Below are positions 7,335-12,843 of a stretch of 14,601 bases of DNA, piece after piece. A model generated the notes under the pieces. That model had not been told where the DNA came from. It made no database searches and saw nothing but the letters and a program-made list of their open reading frames with translations. This stretch comes from an uncultured Ruminococcus sp. (lineage in GTDB: Bacteria; Bacillota; Clostridia; Oscillospirales; Acutalibacteraceae). The stretch's first letter is position 1. Every line of letters starts with the position of its first letter. The position numbers were made by a program, and so were the translations under genes. The stretch covers positions 1-14,601 of the forward strand of contig CADBRK010000242.1 of assembly GCA_902797065.1 (NCBI GenBank), given 5' to 3'.

Positions 7335-7500
7335 TAATGAACTAACCTCCTGACAGAGTGTATCACCGTCTCAAAAATAATACAGTCCTACCATGCAAGT
7401 AGGACTGTTCTGACGGTCGGTTGTGTTGTCTTTTTGCTTCCTGCAGGTTTTGAGGCGATCTTGCCGAATCCTGCTGCCGACGGCAACAAAAAGTCTTACC
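7335..7500 (-). promoter_or_regulatory. Structured 5' leader of the pur operon (candidate riboswitch or attenuator)
   Basis: About 166 nt lie between the expected start of transcription (G at 7500) and the purE ATG. Hand folding gives a basal stem pairing 7493-7485 with 7438-7430 (CTTTTTGTT with AGCAAAAAG, one G-U pair). It encloses a short GCC/GGC hairpin and a GCAGG/CCTGC stem. Then come single-stranded A/C-rich sequence, a terminator hairpin (7373-7408), and outer arms ACCGTC and GACGGT around that hairpin. No start codon with a Shine-Dalgarno precedes the terminator, so control by a leader peptide is unlikely and a ligand- or protein-sensing RNA is more plausible. I do not recognise the guanine, PRPP or ZTP riboswitch consensus here. 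The folding was done by eye, not computed. Confidence 0.5.
7373..7408 (-). terminator. Intrinsic terminator in the purE leader
   Basis: A perfect 10-bp stem (ACAGTCCTAC with GTAGGACTGT, loop of 7 nt) is followed on the minus strand by ATTATTTTT. It lies after the pur promoter and before purE, so it acts as a regulatory terminator rather than the end of a gene. No T-run follows on the plus strand, so it is directional. Confidence 0.8.
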
Positions 7501-7506
7501 GAAATA

Positions 7507-7535
7507 ATTTTATCATTACAAATGGATTTTGTCAA
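7507..7535 (-). promoter_or_regulatory. Promoter of the purine operon
   Basis: The -35 is TTGACA (7530-7535) and the -10 is TAAAAT (7507-7512), with a 17-bp spacer. This is a near-consensus vegetative sigma factor promoter reading toward purE. The expected start is at G7500, the first base of GGTAAGAC. It lies about 85 nt beyond the DAHP synthase stop codon. Confidence 0.85.
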
Positions 7536-7618
7536 CGCTTTTCGTGCCTTTAAGTCAAAAAGCAAAGAAAAAACTTTTTACTATTTCAAGGATTATTATT
7601 GTGTACTATTTTTTCTTA

Positions 7619-8647
7619 TCAGAGTATGTCTGCAATGTCATATATCAGTCTCTCGGACTTCTCCCAGCCGAGACACGGGTCGGTGATGGATTTGCCGTAG
7701 ATCATCTCGTCGGCATGCTGGCAGCCGTCCTCGATGTAGCTTTCTATCATCAGACCTTTGACAAGGTTTTTGATATTCTCGTTCTGGTGTATGCTGTGAA
7801 TTACATCTTTGCTTATACGGATCTGTTCAAGATATTGTTTGCCCGAATTTGCGTGATTCGTGTCTATGATGACGGCAGGGTTCACAAGGTTCTTCTTCTG
7901 ATATTCCGCATAGAGATTCAGAAGATCCTCGTAATGGTAATTCGAGATATTCTGTCCCTGCGGATTTGTCCAGCCTCTGAGGATACTGTGTGCAAGCGGG
8001 TTGCCCATACTCTCGACTTCCCAACCCCTGTAAATAAACGTGTGCTTCGACTGCGCAGCCATTACAGAATTCAGCATGATTCCTATATCTCCGCCTGTGG
8101 GGTTTTTCATGCCCACGGGTACTTCGATTCCGCTTGCGGTGAGTCTGTGCTGCTGGTTCTCTACAGACCTTGCGCCTACCGCTACATACGACAGCAGGTC
8201 GGAAAGATACCTGTGATTGTCGGGGTAAAGCATTTCGTCCGCGCTGGTCAGACCTGTTTCGGAGAGTACACGCAGATGTACTTTCCTTATCTTGATAACG
8301 CCCTTGAGCATGTCGGAATCAGTCAGCGGGTCGGGCTGATGCAGCATGCCTTTATAGCCTGCGCCCGTGGTTCTCGGCTTGTTGGTGTATACTCTCGGTA
8401 TGATAAGTATCTTATCCTTGACTTTCTCCTGAACCTTTGCAAGGCGCGTAACATAGTCGAGAACAGAGCCTTCGTAATCTGCGGAGCAAGGACCTATTAT
8501 CAAAAGAAATTTATCCGATTCACCGGTAAAGATCTTACTTATTTCTTCGTCGCGCTGTGCCTTAACTTTTGCCATTTCCTCCGTTACAGGATATTCTTCC
8601 TTGACAACCTTCGGGATGGGCAGTTTTCTCTTAAATGTACAATTCAT
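7619..8647 (-). CDS. 3-deoxy-7-phosphoheptulonate (DAHP) synthase, type I (AroF/G/H class)
   Basis: A 342-residue enzyme that condenses phosphoenolpyruvate and erythrose 4-phosphate to DAHP, the first step of the shikimate pathway. Motifs: IIGPCSAD (50-57, metal Cys53), PRTTGAGYKG (91-100), GARSVENQQHR (158-168), HANSGK (265-270, metal His265), E302 in IESYIEDG and D323 in SITDPCLGWE. The Cys, His, Glu and Asp match the four metal ligands of E. coli AroG. Which aromatic product inhibits it cannot be read from sequence, so no aroF/G/H symbol is assigned. The start is ATG 8647-8645, with GGAGGAG about 8 nt upstream; a start at 8695 would run through the attenuator hairpin and is rejected. It is transcribed alone, controlled by an aromatic leader peptide and terminator. 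No clear terminator separates it from the pur promoter. Confidence 0.96.
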   Translation of the reverse strand: MNCTFKRKLPIPKVVKEEYPVTEEMAKVKAQRDEEISKIFTGESDKFLLIIGPCSADYEGSVLDYVTRLAKVQEKVKDKILIIPRVYTNKPRTTGAGYKGMLHQPDPLTDSDMLKGVIKIRKVHLRVLSETGLTSADEMLYPDNHRYLSDLLSYVAVGARSVENQQHRLTASGIEVPVGMKNPTGGDIGIMLNSVMAAQSKHTFIYRGWEVESMGNPLAHSILRGWTNPQGQNISNYHYEDLLNLYAEYQKKNLVNPAVIIDTNHANSGKQYLEQIRISKDVIHSIHQNENIKNLVKGLMIESYIEDGCQHADEMIYGKSITDPCLGWEKSERLIYDIADIL

Positions 8648-8666
8648 AGCAATCTCCTCCGATAAC

Positions 8667-8703
8667 AAAAATAAACCGATGCCTGCGTCATGCAAACATC
8701 GGT
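8667..8703 (-). terminator. Attenuator (intrinsic terminator) ahead of DAHP synthase
   Basis: A 12-bp stem pairs ACCGATGTTTGC (8703-8692) with GCAGGCATCGGT (8686-8675), including two G-U pairs, around a 5-nt loop. TTTATTTTT follows on the minus strand. It lies 20 nt before the DAHP synthase start and 38 nt after the leader-peptide stop, the classic position for an attenuator. An upstream segment (8735-8749) can pair with its 5' arm instead. Confidence 0.9.
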
Positions 8704-8734
8704 CAATCTGCTTGAAATAATATTTCTAAGTAAT

Positions 8735-8749
8735 ACTGATGTTAATGCA
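8735..8749 (-). promoter_or_regulatory. Antiterminator arm overlapping the leader-peptide stop codon
   Basis: The minus-strand segment TGCATTAACATCAGT can pair with ACCGATGTTTGCA, the 5' arm of the attenuator. That gives 12 pairs and one mismatch, with a 2-nt TT bulge. This pairing excludes the terminator. The segment covers the leader peptide's TAA, so a ribosome finishing the peptide would mask it, while one stalled on the upstream Tyr/Phe/Trp codons would leave it free. The pairing is seen in sequence; the switching is inferred from known attenuators. Confidence 0.65.
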
Positions 8750-8834
8750 CAACAAGCGAACCGGAGAAATAATAACCCCAGTTTCTAAAGTAAAAGTATG
8801 CAAATGCGTTGTATGCGTTCATATACTTACTCAT
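8742..8834 (-). CDS. Aromatic leader peptide controlling DAHP synthase
   Basis: A 30-codon open reading frame that starts ATG AGT AAG TAT and ends GTG CAT TAA. Eleven of the 30 residues are aromatic: Tyr at 4, 8, 13, 15, 21 and 22, Phe at 11, 14, 16 and 23, and Trp at 19. The densest stretches are AYFYF (12-16) and WGYYF (19-23). AGAAAGG lies about 10 nt upstream of the ATG. It sits between a consensus promoter and an intrinsic terminator in front of DAHP synthase, as expected of a ribosome-stalling attenuation peptide that senses charged tRNA for Phe, Tyr and Trp. The peptide itself probably has no function after synthesis. It is too short for ordinary gene callers. I do not recall a named family for it. 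Confidence 0.85.
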   Translation of the reverse strand: MSKYMNAYNAFAYFYFRNWGYYFSGSLVVH

Positions 8835-8866
8835 GCTGCGTACACCTTTCTTAATTACTTTATTGT

Positions 8867-8895
8867 AGTATATCAAAAACAAACTTTCTTGTCAA
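8867..8895 (-). promoter_or_regulatory. Promoter of the DAHP synthase attenuator unit
   Basis: The -35 is TTGACA (8890-8895) and the -10 is TATACT (8867-8872), with a 17-bp spacer, reading toward DAHP synthase. Transcription should start near 8860, about 26 nt before the leader-peptide ATG, giving a leader of some 213 nt. The promoter lies about 47 nt beyond the stop codon of the dockerin gene, so DAHP synthase is transcribed separately. Confidence 0.87.
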
Positions 8896-8941
8896 TAGAA
8901 ATAACAAAAATTATACCGATTTATCACTTTTAAGTGTAAAA

Positions 8942-10312
8942 TCACATTCCTTTTACCTTTATGCCGATCGTAAACCTCAGGATATAGAGTGCGTCTTTGT
9001 TGGTAACTCTGCCGTCTCCGTCTATATCGGCAAGGGCAAACTGTTCGTCGTCCAGCTTAAACAGACCCACGGCATATCTCGAAGCCAGGAAGCTGTCTTT
9101 AGCCGTGATGTAGCGGTCACGGTTCACATCACCCTTGCGGTACTTGGAAGTTTTTTCTGTATCGGTGTCCGTATTGGTGTCTGTATCTGTCTGTGTGTCT
9201 GTATCTGTGTCTGTCTGAGTATCTGTGTCAGTCTCGGTGTCGGACGTATCTTCACCGGAGTTTTCGTTTATCCTGATAACGCCCCAGCTTCCTTTGAGCT
9301 TTACCCACGCAAGCTTATCCTTGCCGTTGTAATACACGGGCAGGATCTTGTCGAACATGTCGTAATCTATGACGACATTTCCGTTTGTGTCATACAGCGC
9401 ATACGAACCGCCCATACATACCGATACATAACCGTTAGACGCTTCATAAGGTATTTCTCTGTATAAGTCCAAAGAATATGAATAATCAACAGTCGAGGTA
9501 GCGTCGAGGTCAAACGGGATAACCGTTTCTCCCTTCTCGTTGAGATAGCCCCACATCTCGTTTTTATACACGGCGATAAGTCCCTCGGAGTAACAGCCTG
9601 CGTCCACGTAATACTCGTCGTTTACCCTTTGTCCGTCCGTCACAAGAACCATATCGGGATTATCGGGATCCATGATTTTTCCGCTCTCGGACAAAATATA
9701 GATCGCGCCCGCATAATTCTTTTTTCCGAGCTGTGCGCAGAAGGTCAGACCGTCTAAGCTGTATACGCCTGCATCTGCCTGAAATCCTCCGGGAGATGCC
9801 CTGTTTTCATCTGCCAGCCAATAGAACGCGCGCTGTATCTTTCCGTTTGTTCCGAGCATACCGTCGTAATACTGCGCCGCAAGGAAAGTCCCGTTCTCCT
9901 CATAAAGATTAGTCTCTCCGGTATATACTACACGATCCATGATCGTCTTTTTATTGACTCCTACAAAGCTGTCACAATCGGCGCAGGTTGCAAGCTTGTC
10001 GTACTGTGGCGTAAGCGCAGCATTGCCCTTATAGTCGATCAGACCCCATTTGCCGTCCTTTTCAAACGGGGTATACTCCCCGAGGTGCATTCTGTCTATC
10101 GTATTATAAAAATACGCACCGTCATTCGGGTCGCTGCCGCCCTGATAATTATACAGTACGGTCATATCGTCCGCTTCGACGCACGGATCAAGATACCAAC
10201 TAAATTCACCCGAACCCGAAACATCATCGGTGGTTTTGATCTGTGCCGATACAGGTATCGACGCAGACGCAGCAACAATGCAGCACAGCATGGCTGCAGC
10301 TATCTTCTTCAT
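8942..10312 (-). CDS. Secreted WG-repeat protein with C-terminal type I dockerin
   Basis: A 456-residue exported protein of unknown function. Residues 1-23 form a signal peptide ending PVSA. The body has WG-type beta repeats, seen at KDGKWGLIDYKGN (about 85-97), KNEMWGYLNEKGETVIPF (250-267) and LKGSWGVIRI (339-348). A Thr/Asp/Gln linker follows (about 354-387). The C-terminal dockerin has two calcium-binding F-hands, DVNRDRYITAKD (395-406) and DIDGDGRVTNKD (429-440), each followed by a helix. Dockerins bind cohesins on scaffoldins or the cell surface, so the protein is probably docked outside the cell. No catalytic domain is recognised. Its body is paralogous to the product of the gene immediately upstream, 21 nt away. 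The start is ATG 10312-10310, with GAGGAG 8 nt upstream. Confidence 0.88.
   Translation of the reverse strand: MKKIAAAMLCCIVAASASIPVSAQIKTTDDVSGSGEFSWYLDPCVEADDMTVLYNYQGGSDPNDGAYFYNTIDRMHLGEYTPFEKDGKWGLIDYKGNAALTPQYDKLATCADCDSFVGVNKKTIMDRVVYTGETNLYEENGTFLAAQYYDGMLGTNGKIQRAFYWLADENRASPGGFQADAGVYSLDGLTFCAQLGKKNYAGAIYILSESGKIMDPDNPDMVLVTDGQRVNDEYYVDAGCYSEGLIAVYKNEMWGYLNEKGETVIPFDLDATSTVDYSYSLDLYREIPYEASNGYVSVCMGGSYALYDTNGNVVIDYDMFDKILPVYYNGKDKLAWVKLKGSWGVIRINENSGEDTSDTETDTDTQTDTDTDTQTDTDTNTDTDTEKTSKYRKGDVNRDRYITAKDSFLASRYAVGLFKLDDEQFALADIDGDGRVTNKDALYILRFTIGIKVKGM
9156..9246. repeat. Short-period repeat encoding the (Thr-Asp)n linker
   Basis: A tract of about 90 bp built of near-repeats of TGTATC, TGTGTC and TGTCTG on the plus strand. 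It encodes alternating Thr-Asp with occasional Gln, Asn or Glu on the minus strand. It joins the WG domain to the dockerin. Such tracts can change length by slippage in multiples of 6 bp without breaking the frame. Confidence 0.7.
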
Positions 10313-10333
10313 TGAATTATCTCCTCGCATACA

Positions 10334-12550
10334 TTAGTTTTTCTTCCTCAAGAGTACAAACAAACCGAGAGCTATGCCTCCGGCTACGACAAGCGATCCA
10401 ACGCCGATCAGAACATACGGAAGTATACTCTTTTCGGTTCTTCTGCCGCCGCCCGGCGCATCCATAGTATTCTTTGTACCTCTGTCTTTATAGTTATCGG
10501 ATCCCTTCTTATCGGTATCGCTTGAATTATCCGTATCATCTGCGGCAGTATCTGTATCCGATGACTCCGAATCGGTGCCGCCGAATTTTGGTTTTTTATC
10601 TGTCGAAGTATCCGCGGAATCGCTGTTTGTACTTGTGTCCGTACTCGCAGACGTTCCCGTTCCGCCGGAGATAATGAGATTTCCCCATCTTCCGCCTGTC
10701 TTAACCCATACGTATTTTGTGGTACCGTCGGAGTATACCGGAAGTATCTCGTCATACTCGCCGAAGTCGATCTCTATTCTTCCGTCCGTGGTGAACAGTG
10801 CATATTTACCGTCTTTCTTCAGAACAACATATCCGTTTGACGCGTCGTATGCTCTGCCGTCCGAACCGAATGTGCTGTACTCACCCGAAGAAACGGAGTT
10901 CCATGCAGCGTCATATTCAAACGGGATAACGACATTTCCGTCCTTGTCGCAGTAGCCCCATTTTTTGCTTGTATTCATAACGGGGATAAGCCCGTCCGAA
11001 TAGCTTCCCGCATCGGAGATAAAGCCGATATTCTTCACGGACTCCAGCGCTTTGCCGCCGCTTACAAATGCCTTTGCATTGACATTATTGTCGCTCGATG
11101 ACTGATACGGAACGACTGTGCCGTCCTTTTTCTTTTCTCCGACGTCTACTATCATCGTTCTGTTATCGTCGGACTTTTCGGCTGTTCCGTCACTCGATAC
11201 CTTGTATAAAGTTTTCTCCGTCATTACCCAATAATATGTGCCCTCTCTGGTGCTGCCGAGTTCACCGTCGTAAGTGCTAAGAGTAAAATGACCATTGTTT
11301 TCTTTGAGCACTGTCTTTTTGCCCGTGCGGTCATCTATTCCCACAAGAACACCGCCGTAACCTGCGGCTATCTGATCAAACTGAGGATAAACAACGATCT
11401 CACCGCTGTAACTGATAAGTCCGTATTTGCCGTTATCCTTTACTGCCATATACGGACCTGCGCACATATTGCCGATAGTGTAAATATCCCATGTGCCGTC
11501 GCCGTTCTTTTGAGAAGGCTGTACGTATGAGATCATTCCGATCTCGTCGCCGTAATCCCACGGCCAGATGTTCCAGCGATGTTTACCGTCGATTTTTGGT
11601 ATTTCGGTATCCGTATCCGGATGCAGCGATGGTATCTCGGTATCGGACGAACGTGGCTTTTGTATAGGCGTACGCTGTTGGGTATCGGTATCGGGAGTAG
11701 TACCGCCCGGTCTCTGAGGGTCTGATTGGAACCCTGTTCCAAGGTTCTCGTCGTTTCGTGTAAACCCGTCGTAGCCGAAGGCTTCGTATGATTCTATAAG
11801 AAACTTTCTCTGATCCTTCTCACTCATAGAGAGAAAATCTTTACCATGCTGTTCGGAGAATTTTGTTTTCAGATTCAGATCTGTAAGACCCGACAGATAA
11901 GCAGACATCACTCTTTTGAACTCGTCCCGCTTTGAAACATCATACTGCCCCTCAACCTCGCCGTAATAAGAATACGATGTATGCTTAATCTTTCCGTCGG
12001 GAGAACCTTCGCCTTCGACATATGCAAATTTCGGCTTTTCAACGGTGCTGCCGTTCTCGTTTGTTATCATCGAATACCATGTTACGGCTTCTTCTTTCGG
12101 AATACCGCCTCCGCAGTAGCTGTCCGCATAGTAGAAGGTATGCCCGTCGTTGTCTTTATACAGATCAAGTACGCCGAAGGGATTTGTCGAAAGCTTGCCC
12201 GAATCAAGACCGCCGTCGGGTATAACATCGTCAAAAGCGATTATCTCTTTTAGCTTGCCGTTTTCAAGATCATAAACATGATTTGCTGCCTGACGAAGAT
12301 CAGACCTCGTCGTACGGTGTACCCAGAGTTCAAGCTGGCCGTCAAAATCAATATCTATGAATCCGAGTCCTTTATTCAGAGTACCGTTGATCTCCGCACC
12401 GAGAACCGACTTTACCACAGCCATATTCCCCATTACCACATCTGCGGCAGCTTCTCCGGCAGTGCGTGTTTCAACAGCGGAAACAGGCATTATTATCTGC
12501 GCAGAGATCATAACAGCGATAGTCAGGAATGCGGAAATTGTTTTTTTCAT
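10334..12550 (-). CDS. Membrane-anchored WG-repeat surface protein
   Basis: A 738-residue exported protein of unknown function. Residues 1-25 form a signal peptide ending MPVSA. An N-terminal domain (about 26-270) includes a calcium-loop-like FIDIDFDGQLELWV (64-77). A Thr/Asp/Pro linker (277-320) leads to WG-type beta repeats (about 322-628), for example DNGKYGLISYSGEIVVYPQF (372-391) and KKWGYCDKDGNVVIPF (529-544). A Ser/Thr/Asp-rich linker (630-705) follows. One transmembrane helix (about 709-734) and a final RKKN come last, giving an outside-facing anchored topology. No sortase LPxTG motif is seen. The WG region is paralogous to that of the next gene, which has a dockerin instead of an anchor. 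GGGGGAA precedes the ATG by 5 nt, with a consensus promoter just upstream. Confidence 0.88.
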   Translation of the reverse strand: MKKTISAFLTIAVMISAQIIMPVSAVETRTAGEAAADVVMGNMAVVKSVLGAEINGTLNKGLGFIDIDFDGQLELWVHRTTRSDLRQAANHVYDLENGKLKEIIAFDDVIPDGGLDSGKLSTNPFGVLDLYKDNDGHTFYYADSYCGGGIPKEEAVTWYSMITNENGSTVEKPKFAYVEGEGSPDGKIKHTSYSYYGEVEGQYDVSKRDEFKRVMSAYLSGLTDLNLKTKFSEQHGKDFLSMSEKDQRKFLIESYEAFGYDGFTRNDENLGTGFQSDPQRPGGTTPDTDTQQRTPIQKPRSSDTEIPSLHPDTDTEIPKIDGKHRWNIWPWDYGDEIGMISYVQPSQKNGDGTWDIYTIGNMCAGPYMAVKDNGKYGLISYSGEIVVYPQFDQIAAGYGGVLVGIDDRTGKKTVLKENNGHFTLSTYDGELGSTREGTYYWVMTEKTLYKVSSDGTAEKSDDNRTMIVDVGEKKKDGTVVPYQSSSDNNVNAKAFVSGGKALESVKNIGFISDAGSYSDGLIPVMNTSKKWGYCDKDGNVVIPFEYDAAWNSVSSGEYSTFGSDGRAYDASNGYVVLKKDGKYALFTTDGRIEIDFGEYDEILPVYSDGTTKYVWVKTGGRWGNLIISGGTGTSASTDTSTNSDSADTSTDKKPKFGGTDSESSDTDTAADDTDNSSDTDKKGSDNYKDRGTKNTMDAPGGGRRTEKSILPYVLIGVGSLVVAGGIALGLFVLLRKKN

Positions 12551-12585
12551 AAAAATTCCCCCTATACAAAATAAATACTACTAAA

Positions 12586-12614
12586 ATTATACTATACTTC
12601 TTCGGGAATGTCAA
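12586..12614 (-). promoter_or_regulatory. Promoter of the WG-repeat protein operon
   Basis: A perfect consensus promoter, TTGACA (12609-12614) and TATAAT (12586-12591) with a 17-bp spacer, reads into the anchored WG protein. The expected start near 12579 leaves a 5' leader of about 29 nt containing the GGGGGAA Shine-Dalgarno. No operator-like repeat overlaps it, which suggests strong, possibly constitutive expression. Confidence 0.9.
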
Positions 12615-12782
12615 AGACTAAATGCGAAGCAGATAGATCTATAGTAAACAATTAACCATAGAATAACGTGCTTTTTTGATTTTTATTATTGCTTTAGCAT
12701 AAAACAAGAACAAAATTTTTATAATAAATGTAGAAAATTCCTTTTTTCTAAAAAATCTCTGTAAATTCTTCATGAATAAAAG
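12615..12782. other. AT-rich divergent intergenic region
   Basis: The stretch between the two divergent promoters has no gene or RNA that I can recognise. It is strongly AT-rich. It contains one inverted repeat, TAGAAAA (12731-12737) and TTTTCTA (12744-12750), 33 bp upstream of the permease -10. That repeat could be a protein site or simply reflect base composition. Confidence 0.4.
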
Positions 12783-12788
12783 TATAAT
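12783..12788 (+). promoter_or_regulatory. -10 element of the purine permease promoter
   Basis: TATAAT reads toward the permease gene. The hexamer 17 bp upstream (12760-12765) is TGTAAA, a poor match to TTGACA, so the promoter may be weak or need an activator. Transcription should start near 12795, within or beside the operator-like dyad at 12793-12817. Confidence 0.65.
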
Positions 12789-12792
12789 AGAT

Positions 12793-12817
12793 TTGATGGT
12801 GTAACGGTTTACATCAA
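12793..12817. promoter_or_regulatory. Operator-like dyad at the permease transcription start
   Basis: An inner dyad, TGTAA-CGGT-TTACA (12800-12813), lies within outer arms TTGATG (12793-12798) and CATCAA (12812-12817). It sits at or just after the predicted start of transcription, a position typical of repressor operators. The inner 14-mer resembles LacI/CcpA-family sites but lacks the central CG step of a true cre. The regulator is not identified. Confidence 0.4.
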
Positions 12818-12843
12818 TAAATTATTTTTGAGGAGGATTTTGA

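Noticed and set aside
7371..7565. Minus-strand 64-codon frame upstream of purE as a leader peptide
   Set aside because: Its start lies upstream of the -35 box, so the pur transcript would not contain it. There is no ribosome binding site and no biased amino acid run, and the frame ends inside the terminator.
7562..7618. AAGAAAAAA / TTTTTTCTT inverted repeat after DAHP synthase as a terminator
   Set aside because: The arms are 9 bp, all A:T except one pair, and separated by about 35 nt, so the hairpin would be weak. It may reflect AT-rich composition; I do not call a terminator.
7529..8665. Long open frame (378 codons) on the plus strand, antisense to DAHP synthase
   Set aside because: It overlaps almost exactly the minus-strand DAHP synthase, which has all its catalytic motifs. 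The antisense frame has no Shine-Dalgarno and no recognisable domain, and it runs across the pur promoter.
8896..8941. CACTT/AAGTG repeat after the dockerin gene as a terminator
   Set aside because: The stem is only 5 bp with a 2-nt loop and the T-run is displaced. The evidence is too weak to call.
9156..9246. Repeat tract as a CRISPR array
   Set aside because: The units are 6 bp with no spacers, and the tract is translated in frame as a Thr-Asp linker.
12800..12813. Catabolite control (cre) site
   Set aside because: The 14-mer matches the outer cre positions but has GG where cre requires the central CG. It is kept only as a generic operator-like dyad.
12795..12843. Purine riboswitch in the permease leader
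   Set aside because: The leader is about 49 nt, shorter than a purine aptamer of some 65-70 nt, and lacks its conserved loops and a terminator.
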